64,000 nucleotides of DNA from Ancylobacter rudongensis. GTDB lineage: Bacteria > Pseudomonadota > Alphaproteobacteria > Rhizobiales > Xanthobacteraceae. Shown here piece after piece: positions 26,726 to 36,237 of this stretch; within the stretch, counting starts at the first letter, position 1; the number at the start of each line of letters is the position of its first letter. The notes beneath the pieces were generated by a model. It ran no database searches, had not been told where the DNA came from, and was given only the letters and a program-made list of their open reading frames with translations. The DNA lies in the NCBI RefSeq assembly GCF_900100155.1, contig NZ_FMTP01000001.1, positions 248,001-312,000 of the forward strand, read 5' to 3'. The position numbers were made by a program, and so were the translations under genes.

Positions 26726-26783
26726 CATGTCAGACCGCGGTCCGGTCCGGTAACTGCCTAGGAGGGCAGTGCGATGGTTCGCA

Positions 26784-26861
26784 TCACGCGGAACGGGCCT
26801 CGCAAGAGGCAAGCGTCCAGGTCACGGATACCGACGACCGCGGATCAAGACGATCAGACAC
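26784..26861 (-). CDS. Putative 25-aa leader peptide or small protein with extended Shine-Dalgarno
   Basis: A GTG-started frame of 25 codons (begins with Met-Ser-Asp-Arg-Leu-Asp-Pro-Arg-Ser-Ser, later VTWTLASCEARSA). Its upstream sequence GAAAGGAGGTGATCC is fully complementary to the 3' end of 16S rRNA over about 15 bases, with 7 bases between AGGAGG and the GTG, an exceptionally strong ribosome site. The transcript then holds several small palindromes (for example GACCGCGGTC) and ends at the hairpin at 26696. No family recognised. Confidence 0.5.
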   Translation of the reverse strand: MSDRLDPRSSVSVTWTLASCEARSA

Positions 26862-27013
26862 TGGATCACCTCCTTTCGATTGTTGAAGACAACTGAAGCT
26901 TAGACCGATTCGTCGAAAGGTCACGCGCTTGTTGCGGTGCAATGGCGAAATCCGCTGTTCACTTGGCGTTACGGCGCGCAATCTTGAGTGCGCGTGCACA
27001 GGAAAGGGACGAG

Positions 27014-28777
27014 ATGAGGCGAGGCGGCTGGTGGTTCGCGCTGGTGCTGGCGGCAACGCCGCTGCAGGCCCAGCAAGTCTCCGACAGCCACGCGCCGGAA
27101 GCGGCGAGCGCGGCGTCGAACACCTTGGCGCAAGGCCAGAAGTCCGCCACCGGTCGGGACTGGATGGTGACGGCGGCCAATCCCCTGGCGGCGGAAGCGG
27201 GCGCGGCGATGCTGCGCGCGGGCGGCAACGCCGTCGACGCTCTGGTCACGGTGCAACTCGTGCTCGGGCTGGTGGAGCCGCAATCCTCCGGCCTCGGCGG
27301 TGGGGCGTTCCTGGTCTATTGGGACGCCGCCGCTGGCGCGCTCACCACCTTTGACGGGCGCGAGACGGCGCCGCGCGCGGCGACGCCGACCCTGTTCCTG
27401 AACGGGGAGGGCGAGCCGCTCTCCTTCATGGACGCGGTGATCGGCGGGCGCTCGGTAGGCACGCCCGGCACGCCGGCGCTGCTGGAAACGGTGCACACGC
27501 GCTATGGAAGGCTGGGCTGGGACGCGCTGTTCGCCCCGGCGCTGGAGCTGGCGGAGAACGGCTTTGCCGTCTCGCCCCGGCTGGCCGGGCTGATCGCCGG
27601 CGACGTGGCCACGCTGGCACGCGACCCGGCGGCGCGGGCCTATTTTCTCGATGCCGGCGGCGCGCCGCTGGCGGAAGGCGCCGTGCTGAAGAACCCGGCC
27701 TATGCCGCTACGCTAAAGGCACTGCGCGCGGACGGCGCGGCGGCGTTCTATGAGGGGGCGCTGGCGCGGGCGATGGTCGATTCGGTGCGCGGTTCGGCCA
27801 ATCCGGGCGGGCTCTCGCTGGAGGATCTGCGCGACTACCAGGTGAAGGAACGGGCGCCGGTCTGCGGTGCCTATCGCGGCCTCACTGTCTGCGGCATGGG
27901 GCCGCCCAGTTCCGGGGCGCTCACTCTGGGGCAGATTCTCGGCCTGCTGGAGCCCTATGACCTGAAAGCGCTCGGCCCCACCTCGCCGGAGGCGTGGCGA
28001 CTGATCGCCGATGCCTCGCGCCTCGCCTTCGCCGACCGCGAGCGCTACATCGCCGATACCGATTTCGTGCCTGCGCCGACAAAGGGGCTGCTGGCGCCCG
28101 ACTATCTCGCGGCGCGGGCGAAGCTGCTGGCGGGCGACGATGCGCTGCCCGAGGTGGCGGCGGGTACACCCAAATGGGATCACGCGGGCTTGGCGCCCAC
28201 GCGGGCGGATGGCGCGGCGCTGGAGCTGCCCTCCACCACCCAGATCACCATTGTCGATGCGCAAGGCAATGTGGTTTCCATGACCTCCACCATCGAGGCC
28301 GGCTTCGGGTCGCGGCTGATGGTGGGCGGCTTCCTGCTCAATAACGAGCTGACCGATTTCTCCTTCCGCTCGCACCGCGACGGTGTGCCGGTGGCCAATC
28401 GGGTGGAGCCGGGCAAGCGCCCGCGCTCCTCGATGGCGCCGACCATCGTGCTGAAGCAGGGCCGCCCGGTGCTGGCGCTCGGCTCGCCCGGGGGCAGCCA
28501 GATCATCGGCTATGTCGCCAAGACGCTGATCGCCCATCTTGACTGGGGAATGAGCCTGTCCGACGCCATCGCCGCGCCGAATGTGCTGGCGCGCTTCAAT
28601 GCGGTGGAGATCGAGGCGGGAACGTCGGCGGAAGCGCTGGCGCCGGGGCTGAGCAAACTCGGCTTCACCGTGAAGACCGGGTCGATGACCTCGGGCGTGC
28701 AGGCGGTGGCGATCACGCCGGGCGGTCTCATCGGCGCCGCCGATCCGCGCCGCGAGGGCGTGGCGATCGGGAAGTGA
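27014..28777 (+). CDS. ggt: Gamma-glutamyltransferase
   Basis: A 587-residue Ntn-hydrolase made as a proenzyme, with signal peptide 'WWFALVLAATPLQAQQ'. It cleaves gamma-glutamyl bonds of glutathione in the periplasm. The N-terminal part has 'AMLRAGGNAVDALVTVQLVL' and 'SSGLGGGAFLVYWD'; the autoprocessing Thr is in 'LPSTTQITIVDAQGNVVSMT'; the oxyanion loop is 'GSPGGSQIIGYV'. The residue after the Thr pair is Gln instead of the common His, a substitution also seen in some divergent members. AAGGGA before the ATG at 27014 supports the start. Confidence 0.94.
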   Translation: MRRGGWWFALVLAATPLQAQQVSDSHAPEAASAASNTLAQGQKSATGRDWMVTAANPLAAEAGAAMLRAGGNAVDALVTVQLVLGLVEPQSSGLGGGAFLVYWDAAAGALTTFDGRETAPRAATPTLFLNGEGEPLSFMDAVIGGRSVGTPGTPALLETVHTRYGRLGWDALFAPALELAENGFAVSPRLAGLIAGDVATLARDPAARAYFLDAGGAPLAEGAVLKNPAYAATLKALRADGAAAFYEGALARAMVDSVRGSANPGGLSLEDLRDYQVKERAPVCGAYRGLTVCGMGPPSSGALTLGQILGLLEPYDLKALGPTSPEAWRLIADASRLAFADRERYIADTDFVPAPTKGLLAPDYLAARAKLLAGDDALPEVAAGTPKWDHAGLAPTRADGAALELPSTTQITIVDAQGNVVSMTSTIEAGFGSRLMVGGFLLNNELTDFSFRSHRDGVPVANRVEPGKRPRSSMAPTIVLKQGRPVLALGSPGGSQIIGYVAKTLIAHLDWGMSLSDAIAAPNVLARFNAVEIEAGTSAEALAPGLSKLGFTVKTGSMTSGVQAVAITPGGLIGAADPRREGVAIGK

Positions 28778-28793
28778 GGGCGCGCCCGGACGA

Positions 28794-28831
28794 CATCCTT
28801 CGAGGCTCGCTCCGCTCGCACCTCAGGATGA
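28794..28831. repeat. Intergenic hairpin repeat, 'CATCCTTCGAGGCTCGC' type
   Basis: CATCCT and GAGG on the left pair with CCTC and AGGATG on the right around a GC-rich palindromic centre. From general knowledge this is a common Rhizobiales intergenic repeat. It lies 16 bases after the ggt stop and may act as its mRNA 3' end. Confidence 0.7.
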
Positions 28832-28883
28832 CGGCGTGTGGGGCGAAGGCAGCAGGAGACTTGCCGCTTCGCATGACTTTCCA

Positions 28884-28973
28884 CCCTCATGGCCGGGCTT
28901 GACCCGGCCACCCAGCTGGGACATCGCACGCGGACGAAAGACTGGGTCCCCCGGTCAAGCCCGGGGATGAGGG
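28884..28973. repeat. Long intergenic inverted repeat, copy 1
   Basis: Left arm with CCGGGCTTGACCCGGCCA and right arm with GGTCAAGCCCGGGGATGAGG form a long hairpin; CCCTCAT/ATGAGGG closes the base. A related copy with the same arms and a different loop is at 51529-51620. It sits between convergent ggt and fmdB. Confidence 0.8.
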
Positions 28974-28984
28974 CGCGCACGGCC

Positions 28985-29341
28985 TCAGTGGCTGATCATC
29001 CACGGCCGGGCGGAGGGGAAGCTCTTGGCGCCGCTGGCGGCGGTGGCGGTCTTGGATTTCTTGGTCCGGCTCTTCATGCCGCCGGCGCAGCAGGAGCAGC
29101 TCGACGGGTGCTTCTTCGCCGCATATTCGCCCGTGGTCATCGGCGCGTGGCTGGCGCGCTCATTGGTGGCGTGGGCCTGGAGGCTGTCGCGCGACATGCC
29201 GGAAAAATGCGGCGCGGTGAGCATCACGCGCGGGGCCATGGCGCCGCAATCGGGGCAGGGCTGGGGCGCCTGGTACTCGCTCATCGGCCGTATGGCGGTG
29301 AAATCGCCGCAGCTTTCGCATTCATATTCATAGACGGGCAT
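28985..29341 (-). CDS. fmdB: FmdB family zinc ribbon protein
   Basis: A 118-residue protein with an N-terminal zinc ribbon, 'MPVYEYECESCGDFTAIRPM' followed by 'PCPDCGAMAPRVML' (two CxxC pairs), then a second Cys cluster 'HPSSCSCCAGG' and a basic tail. In Methylophilus, fmdB was described beside formamidase as a possible regulator. It follows fmdA by 168 bases on the same strand, as in that cluster. The ATG at 29341 gives the family-typical start. Confidence 0.9.
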   Translation of the reverse strand: MPVYEYECESCGDFTAIRPMSEYQAPQPCPDCGAMAPRVMLTAPHFSGMSRDSLQAHATNERASHAPMTTGEYAAKKHPSSCSCCAGGMKSRTKKSKTATAASGAKSFPSARPWMISH

Positions 29342-29509
29342 GAGCGTGTCCTTCACTCGGCGTGGCGTGCGGGCGGGCCTTTGCTGCGGCCTTGTGTGCC
29401 CCTTGGGCGTTTCCTCGAAGGCAAGGGCGATGCCAGGCATTGCCCCGGAATTCTGGGAAGGGCGGGGCGACGCATTGCGTCGCCCCGCATGCACCGGACT
29501 AAGAGGGGG

Positions 29510-30739
29510 TCAAAGGTCCGGTGAAAGCGGCATGTCGATCGAGCCGTCGATGAACTTGGTCGGCCCGGCGGCGGTCGGGTTGATGTCGAAGTCGAAGATC
29601 TCGGTCGGCAGCCACAGCGTGGCGCAGGCGTTCGGGATATCGACCACGCCCGAGATATGGCCCTGCACCGGCGCGGTGCCGAGGATCGAATAGGCCTGGG
29701 CGCCGGAATAGCCGAACTTCTTCAGGTACTCGATGGCGTTGAGGCAGGCCTGGCGATAGGCGATGTGCACGTCGAGATAGTGCTGGCCGCCATGCTCATC
29801 GACCGAGATGCCCTCGAAGATCAGGTAGTCCTTGTAGTTCGGCGTCACCGGCGAGGGCTTGAAGATCGGGTTCCTGATCCCGTACTTGGCCATGCCGCCC
29901 TTCAGCACCTCGACCTTGAGGTGCACCCAGCCGGCCATTTCGATGGCGCCGCAGAAGGTGATCTCGCCGTCGCCCTGCGAGAAGTGCAGGTCGCCCATGG
30001 AGAGGCCGCCGCCTTCGACATAGACCGGGAAATAGATCTTGGAGCCGCGCGACAGGTCCTTGATGTCGCAATTGCCGCCATGCTCGCGCGGGGGAACGGT
30101 GCGCGCGCCGGTGGCGGCCGCCGCGTCCCGCGCGTCGCCGGTCAGCCGGCCCATATGGGCGGTGGCGGCGAAGGGCGGCACGGCGAGGGCGGGCACGCGG
30201 GTCGGGTTGGTGTCGATCAGCGCCTGCTCGCGGGTGTTCCAGGTCTCCAGCAGCTTCGGGTCGGGCAGGCAGCCGATCAGGCCGGGATGGATCAGCCCGG
30301 CGAAGTTCACGCCCGGAACGTGGCGCGAGGAGGTGTACATGCCCTTGAAGTCCCAGATCGACTTCTGGGCCAGCGGGAAATGGTCGGTCAGGAAGCCGCC
30401 GCCATTCTTCTTCGAGAAGAAGCCGTTGAAGCCCCACTGGCTGTCGGGCATGGCGCCGATGTCGAGCAGGTCGACGACCAGCAGGTCGCCGGGCTCGGCG
30501 CCCTTGACGCCGATGGGGCCGGACAGGAAGTGCACGATCGACAGGTCGATGTCGCGCACATCGTCGGCGGAATCATTGTTCTTGATGAAGCCGCCGGTCC
30601 AGTCATAGGTCTCGACGATGAAGTCGTCGCCCGGCTTCACCCACGCCACCATCGGAATGTCCGGGTGCCAGCGGTTGTGAACCATGTCGTTGTCATAGGC
30701 CGACTGGTTCAGGTCGACTTTGATAAGCGTCTCGGTCAT
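29510..30739 (-). CDS. fmdA: Formamidase
   Basis: A 409-residue amidase of the acetamidase/formamidase family, hydrolysing formamide to formate and ammonia in the cytosol. The N-terminus 'MTETLIKVDLNQSAYDNDMV', 'WDFKGMYTSSRHVPGVNFAG', 'REHGGNCDIKDLSRGS' and 'LGTAPVQGHISGVVDIPNAC' match FmdA throughout. Length is standard. GGGGAGAGAG precedes the ATG at 30739. It lies 65 bases downstream of urtE and is very probably in the urt operon, so transporter and enzyme would be made together. Confidence 0.96.
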   Translation of the reverse strand: MTETLIKVDLNQSAYDNDMVHNRWHPDIPMVAWVKPGDDFIVETYDWTGGFIKNNDSADDVRDIDLSIVHFLSGPIGVKGAEPGDLLVVDLLDIGAMPDSQWGFNGFFSKKNGGGFLTDHFPLAQKSIWDFKGMYTSSRHVPGVNFAGLIHPGLIGCLPDPKLLETWNTREQALIDTNPTRVPALAVPPFAATAHMGRLTGDARDAAAATGARTVPPREHGGNCDIKDLSRGSKIYFPVYVEGGGLSMGDLHFSQGDGEITFCGAIEMAGWVHLKVEVLKGGMAKYGIRNPIFKPSPVTPNYKDYLIFEGISVDEHGGQHYLDVHIAYRQACLNAIEYLKKFGYSGAQAYSILGTAPVQGHISGVVDIPNACATLWLPTEIFDFDINPTAAGPTKFIDGSIDMPLSPDL

Positions 30740-30804
30740 GCGTCTCTCTCCCCGGGTACTAGCTGGAAACTTGGACAGGCTGGGCACGGCGGTCTGGCGG
30801 GGGC

Positions 30805-31494
30805 TCAGACCGAAAGGAATTTGGCGACCTTGGCCTCGTCGATGTCGGCGCGCTTGTCCTCGTGGACGATCTCGCCGTTCTCGATGACCAGCACCCGGTC
30901 GGCGATGTCGAGGGCGAAGGACAGCACCTGCTCGGACACCACGATCGACAGGCCGCGCTCGTCGCGGATGCGCTTCAGCGTCCGCGCCATCTCGCGAATG
31001 ATGGAGGGCTGGATGCCCTCGGTCGGCTCGTCGAGCAGCAGCACCTTCGGTGCGGTGGCGAGCGCGCGGGCGATGGCGAGCTGCTGCTGCTGGCCGCCGG
31101 AAAGGTTGCCGCCCCGCCGGCCCTTCATCTCCAGAAGGACGGGGAACAGCTCGTAGATGTCGGGCGGCACCTTGCTCTCGCCGCGCGGGATGAGGCCGGT
31201 CTCGATGTTCTCCTGCACCGTCATGGTGGAGAAGATCATCCGGCCCTGCGGCACATAGGCGACGCCGTTCTTGACCCGCTCATAGCTCTTGAACTTGGTG
31301 ATGTCGGTGGCGCCGACGCTCACCGTGCCGCTCTTGGTCGGCACGATGCCCATGAGCGACTTCATGAGCGTGGTCTTGCCCATGCCGTTGCGGCCCATGA
31401 TGGCGATGATCTCGTTCGGCGCCACCTTGAAGTCGAGGCCGTGCAGAACCTCGCTCTCGCCATAGGAGACGTGCAGCCTGGATACGTTCAGCAT
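30805..31494 (-). CDS. urtE: Urea/amide ABC transporter ATP-binding protein UrtE
   Basis: A 229-residue LivF-type ATPase: Walker A 'GRNGMGKTTL', Q-loop 'VPQGRMIFSTMTVQENIETG', signature 'LSGGQQQQLAIARAL', Walker B 'VLLLDEPTEGIQP'. 'GRRGGNLSGGQQQQ' and 'EGIQPSII' are typical of UrtE rather than amino-acid LivF. It begins 10 bases after the urtD stop. Confidence 0.95.
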   Translation of the reverse strand: MLNVSRLHVSYGESEVLHGLDFKVAPNEIIAIMGRNGMGKTTLMKSLMGIVPTKSGTVSVGATDITKFKSYERVKNGVAYVPQGRMIFSTMTVQENIETGLIPRGESKVPPDIYELFPVLLEMKGRRGGNLSGGQQQQLAIARALATAPKVLLLDEPTEGIQPSIIREMARTLKRIRDERGLSIVVSEQVLSFALDIADRVLVIENGEIVHEDKRADIDEAKVAKFLSV

Positions 31495-31504
31495 GATCCG
31501 CCCC

Positions 31505-32272
<768 letters not shown>

Positions 32273-32283
32273 GGCGCGCGCTC

Positions 32284-33456
32284 CTATTCGGCGGCGGCGG
32301 GGGCGGCCGTCCCGGAGGGCGGCGCGGCGGGCGGAGTCGCGGGAGGGCTGGCCCGGCGCTTGGCCGCGCCGCCGAAGAGCGGGCCCAGATGCGGGGCGAT
32401 GTAGCTCTGCCAGAGGCCGGCAATGCCGTTCGGGAAGATCAGCACTACGGCGATGAACAGGCCGCCGAGGCCGAACAGCCACAGTTCCGGGAAGCTCTCG
32501 GAGAAAGAGGTCTTGGCCCAGTTCACCAGCAGCGTGCCGTAGATGGCGCCGAGAATGGACAGGCGCCCGCCGACGGCGGCGTAGATCACCATCTCGATCG
32601 AGGGCACGATGCCGACGAAGGAGGGCGACATGAAGCCCACCTGCAGGGTGAACATCGCCCCGCCAATGGCCGAGAGCGAGGCGGCGAGGCAGAACACGAA
32701 CACCTTGAAATTGGCGACGTCATAGCCGGAGAAGCGGACCCGGTCCTCCTTGTCGCGCATGGCGACGAGGATGCGGCCGAGCTTCGAGGACTTCACGAAA
32801 TAGGCGATCAGGATGCAGGCGATGAGCAGGCCGACGCAGACGAAATAGAGGATGGTCTTGGCGCTGTCGGTGCGGATGTCCCAGCCGTTCAGCGTGCGCA
32901 GGTCGGTGATGCCGTTGATGCCGCCGGTATAGCCCTGCTGGCCGATGATCAGGATGGTCATGATCGCGGCGAGCGCCTGGGTGATGATGGCGAAGTACAC
33001 GCCGCCCACCCGCCGCTTGAACATGGCGAAGCCGACGATGAAGGCGAACAGCGCCGGCACCATGATCACCGCGATGAGGGTGAGGGTGAGGCTGTTGAAA
33101 GGCTGCCACATATAGGGCAGCGCGGTGATCTGGTTCCAGTCCATGAAGTCCGGGATGCCCGGCGTGGTCTGGATCTTGGTGGCCTCGACGCTGGAGGCTT
33201 CCAGCTTGAGGAACATCGCCATGCAGTAGCCGCCGAGGCCGAAGAACACGCCCTGGCCGAGGGAGAGAATGCCGGCATAGCCCCAGCACAGCACCAGGCC
33301 GAGTGCCACGAAGGCATAGGTGAGGTACTTGCCGACGAACTGCAGGCGGAAATTGTCCAGCGTCAGCGGCAGGACGACGATCAGCAGGAAGGCAAGGACG
33401 GCGATCCCGATCATGTCCTGCGGGCGCAGGAAGAAGGTGCGGTCGGACTTAAGCAT
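32284..33456 (-). CDS. urtC: Urea/amide ABC transporter permease UrtC
   Basis: A 390-residue LivM-type permease with about nine membrane helices. 'CWGYAGILSLGQGVFFGLGG' and 'INGITDLRTLNGWDI' are UrtC-type; the cytoplasmic EAA-like loop contains 'RVRFSGYDVANFKVFVF'. A Pro/Ala-rich C-terminal tail follows the last helix. GGAGG precedes the ATG; it starts 10 bases after urtB. Confidence 0.95.
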   Translation of the reverse strand: MLKSDRTFFLRPQDMIGIAVLAFLLIVVLPLTLDNFRLQFVGKYLTYAFVALGLVLCWGYAGILSLGQGVFFGLGGYCMAMFLKLEASSVEATKIQTTPGIPDFMDWNQITALPYMWQPFNSLTLTLIAVIMVPALFAFIVGFAMFKRRVGGVYFAIITQALAAIMTILIIGQQGYTGGINGITDLRTLNGWDIRTDSAKTILYFVCVGLLIACILIAYFVKSSKLGRILVAMRDKEDRVRFSGYDVANFKVFVFCLAASLSAIGGAMFTLQVGFMSPSFVGIVPSIEMVIYAAVGGRLSILGAIYGTLLVNWAKTSFSESFPELWLFGLGGLFIAVVLIFPNGIAGLWQSYIAPHLGPLFGGAAKRRASPPATPPAAPPSGTAAPAAAE

Positions 33457-33466
33457 GTGCGCCTCC

Positions 33467-34393
33467 TCAGCGACGGACCTTGATGACGAACAGGCCCTGC
33501 GGCCGCAGCATCAGGATGATGACCACGCCGAGCAGCGTGAGGACCTTGGCCATCGAGCCGGAGAGGAAGAACTCCATGGTCGACTGGGCCTGCGAGATGG
33601 TGAAGGCGGAGGCGATGGTGCCGAGCAGGCTCTGCGCGCCGCCGAAGACGACGACCAGGAAGGTGTCGACGATGTAGAGCTGGCCGGAGGTGGGGCCGGT
33701 CGAGCCGATCATGGTGAAGGCGGAGCCGGCGATGCCGGCAATGCCGCAGCCGAGGCCGAAGGTGTAGCGGTCGACCTTCTCGGTATCGATGCCGACCGCG
33801 CCGGCCATGACGCGGTTCTGCACGACGGCACGCACCTGCTTGCCCCAGGCCGACTTGTACATCAGCAGGGCGACGGCCACGGTGATGGCGATGGTCAGGG
33901 CCATGACGAACAGGCCGTTGATCTGCACTTCCACCATGTCGGTGACGGGAAGCGAGCCCATCATCCAGTTCGGCAGCTCGACGCCGACCTCGCGGGGGCC
34001 GAAGACCGAGCGATAGACCTGCTGGAGGATGAGGCTGAGGCCCCAGGTGGCGAGCAGCGTGTCGAGCGGGCGTTTGTAGAGCCGGCGGATCATCAGCCAT
34101 TCCACCGCCATGCCGAGCGCCCCGGCGGCGAAGAAGGCCAGTATCATCGCCAGAAAGAAATAGGCGCCGAACAGGCTGGGAAGGTAGTTCAGGAAGAACT
34201 GCGAAGTGAAATAGGTGACATAGGCGCCGAGGATCATGAACTCGCCATGCGCCATGTTGATGACGCCCATCTGGCCGAAGATGATGGCGAGGCCGAGGGC
34301 CATGAGGACGAAAACCGAGAACAGGATGAGGCCTGCGAAGCCCTGCATTACGAAAATCGAGCCAAGCTCGGCCAGCGAATAGTCAGCGAACAT
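33467..34393 (-). CDS. urtB: Urea/amide ABC transporter permease UrtB
   Basis: A 308-residue LivH-type inner-membrane permease with about eight helices. 'MALGLAIIFGQMGVINMAHG' near the N-terminus, 'LDTLLATWGLSLILQQVYRS' and 'FGLGCGIAGIAGSAF' match UrtB. It pairs with UrtC to form the translocation path. The stop lies 10 bases before urtC. Confidence 0.95.
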   Translation of the reverse strand: MFADYSLAELGSIFVMQGFAGLILFSVFVLMALGLAIIFGQMGVINMAHGEFMILGAYVTYFTSQFFLNYLPSLFGAYFFLAMILAFFAAGALGMAVEWLMIRRLYKRPLDTLLATWGLSLILQQVYRSVFGPREVGVELPNWMMGSLPVTDMVEVQINGLFVMALTIAITVAVALLMYKSAWGKQVRAVVQNRVMAGAVGIDTEKVDRYTFGLGCGIAGIAGSAFTMIGSTGPTSGQLYIVDTFLVVVFGGAQSLLGTIASAFTISQAQSTMEFFLSGSMAKVLTLLGVVIILMLRPQGLFVIKVRR

Positions 34394-34494
34394 TCAAGGT
34401 TCCCCCGGCGTGCGCGCAGGTGCGCGGTCTCGCGTCAACGGCAAAGAGCCCCGGAGAGGGCGCGTGGCCCTCTCCGGGTGGGAGTGTCAGGCGA

Positions 34495-35778
34495 TCACTG
34501 GTAGCCCTTCGGGAACGGATCGGGCTCGATCAGGTCCGGGGTCTCGTAGACCACCTTGAACTGGCCATCGGGCAGAGCGAGGCCGATGCGGGCCTTCGAC
34601 CACAAATGGTGGTTCTCGTGGATCTTGACGTAGCCTTCCGGCGCCTTGTTGAACTCGATGCCGGCCGAGGCGGCGGCAATCTTGTCGATGTCGAAGGAAC
34701 CGGCCTTCTCGACGGTCATTTTCCACAGCCACGGGCCGAGATAGGCGGCCTGGGTGACGTCGCCGATCACGGTCTTCTCGCCCCACATCTTCTTGAAGGC
34801 GGCGACGAATTCCTTGTTGTTCGGGTTGTCGAGCGACTGGAAGTACTTCATCGAGCTGTAGGCGCCGGCGATGTTCTCGCCGCCGATGCCGTCGATCTCG
34901 TCCTCGGTGACGGAGATGGTCAGCAGGGTCTGCTTGTTGAGGTCGATGCCGGCCGCCTTGAGCTGCTTGTAGAAGGCGACGTTGGAACCGCCGACGACAG
35001 CGGCATAGATCACGTCGGGCTTCTTCAGCTTGATCTTGTTGATGACGGAGTTGAACTGGGTGTGGCCGAGCGGGAAATATTCCTCGCCGACGACCGACGA
35101 ATCCTTCAGGTGCCCTTCAATGTGCTTGCGGGCGATCTTCATCGAGGTGCGCGGCCAGATATAGTCCGAGCCGATGAGGTAGAAGGTCTTGCCGTTCTTG
35201 GTCTTGGCGACCCAGTCGAGGCCGGCGAGGATCTGCTGGGTGGCTTCCTGGCCGGTGTAGATGACGTTCTTGGACTGCTCCAGGCCTTCATAGAAGGTGG
35301 GGTAGTAGAGCATGCCGTTATACTGCTCGACCACCGGCAGCACCGCCTTGCGGGAAGCCGAGGTCCAGCAGCCCATGATCGCCGCGACCTTGTCGTTGAC
35401 CAGCAGCTTCTTGGCCTTCTCGGCGAAGGTCGGCCAGTCGGAGGCGCCGTCTTCCTGGATGAACTTGATCTTGCGGCCGAGCACGCCGCCCATGGCATTG
35501 ATCTGCTCGATCGCCAGCTTCTCGGCCTGCACCGAGCCGGTCTCGGAAATGGCCATGGTGCCGGTGACGGAGTGCAGGATGCCGACGGTGACTTCCGTGT
35601 CGGTAACGGCGAGACCGGTGGTGTTCACCGCCGACGTGGCGGGCGCCTGGGCCATGGCGGGCGTCGAAAAAAGGCCGCTGGACGCAAGAAGAGGCACCGC
35701 CGGGAGCGCCGCAATTCCCATCAAGAGCTTGCGCCGCGTCGTTGAAAACTTGTTCGATTGATCGTTTTGCGAAGACAT
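34495..35778 (-). CDS. urtA: Urea/amide ABC transporter substrate-binding protein UrtA
   Basis: A 427-residue periplasmic binding protein. A twin-arginine export signal is visible ('FSTTRRKLLMGIAALPAVPL', cleavage near 'AMAQAPA'). The mature part has 'VTVGILHSVTGTMAISETGS' and 'LVNDKVAAIMGCWTSASRKA' and 'GSDYIWPRTSMKIARKHIEG', as in UrtA/FmdD proteins. It is first in the operon and separated from urtB by about 100 bases, consistent with higher expression of the binding protein. GGGGAATC precedes the ATG at 35778. Confidence 0.95.
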   Translation of the reverse strand: MSSQNDQSNKFSTTRRKLLMGIAALPAVPLLASSGLFSTPAMAQAPATSAVNTTGLAVTDTEVTVGILHSVTGTMAISETGSVQAEKLAIEQINAMGGVLGRKIKFIQEDGASDWPTFAEKAKKLLVNDKVAAIMGCWTSASRKAVLPVVEQYNGMLYYPTFYEGLEQSKNVIYTGQEATQQILAGLDWVAKTKNGKTFYLIGSDYIWPRTSMKIARKHIEGHLKDSSVVGEEYFPLGHTQFNSVINKIKLKKPDVIYAAVVGGSNVAFYKQLKAAGIDLNKQTLLTISVTEDEIDGIGGENIAGAYSSMKYFQSLDNPNNKEFVAAFKKMWGEKTVIGDVTQAAYLGPWLWKMTVEKAGSFDIDKIAAASAGIEFNKAPEGYVKIHENHHLWSKARIGLALPDGQFKVVYETPDLIEPDPFPKGYQ

Positions 35779-35870
35779 ACGATTCCCCTCCACGGGTTTG
35801 ACGTGGCCTCAACAAGCTTCTCATGTGCTTGCATTGGCTGGATCGTGGCGGCCGATGTCGCGATGCAGCA

Positions 35871-35888
35871 ATACGTCGATTGACGTAT
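35871..35888. promoter_or_regulatory. Perfect palindromic operator upstream of urtA
   Basis: ATACGTC and GACGTAT form a perfect inverted repeat with a 4-base spacer GATT, 93 bases before the urtA start codon. It is a candidate site for the LuxR-type regulator encoded at 39650 or for another dimeric regulator. Confidence 0.6.
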
Positions 35889-36015
35889 AGGGGAACCGTC
35901 TCCGTTCCCGCACAGTGGGGCTGAAGATGGGAAAGCGTGCCCCGTGCCGAAGGTTTTCGTGCGCGGTGCGGTCTATTTTTCGCGCGCGTGCGAGAACAAA
36001 GTGTCAGGCGATAAG

Positions 36016-36045
36016 AATAATAGTTCGATATCGAGCCTTATTATT
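36016..36045. promoter_or_regulatory. AT-rich nested dyad in the urtA/kinase divergent region
   Basis: AATAATA (36016) pairs with TATTATT (36039) and encloses the palindrome TCGATATCGA. It is the most AT-rich part of the region and could be an operator or a promoter core. Confidence 0.4.
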
Positions 36046-36237
36046 GAGCACCCGAAGGGTATTTTTTCATCTTGTGGTATCCTGGTCCATTTTGGTGCGC
36101 GGAAAGACCTTGCTGTTGCGGGTCTAGCGGGAGTGGAATGATTTGTGCTTTGTCGCTCCGGGGCGGTGTTCGTAGGCGGCCGGGACGGATGTGGTGCAAG
36201 AAACACGACATGCCCTGGGGAGGGTGAGCGCGGAAGA

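Larger units (their letters stand above)
35779..36237. other. Divergent control region between urtA and the permease-kinase gene
   Basis: About 460 bases; short frames here look non-coding. It contains a perfect ATACGTC palindrome near urtA (35871-35888) and an AT-rich nested dyad (36016-36045), both good operator candidates for the divergently encoded two-component system. I found no sigma-54 promoter on either strand. Confidence 0.65.

Noticed and set aside
26863..26877. Plus-strand match to the 3' end of 16S rRNA (GGATCACCTCCTTTC)
   Set aside because: Only this short stretch matches, with no further rRNA sequence. It is explained as the complement of an extended Shine-Dalgarno on the minus strand.
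35915..36141. Short plus-strand frames between urtA and the sensor kinase
   Set aside because: No ribosome site, atypical codon use and location in a divergent control region with operator-like palindromes.
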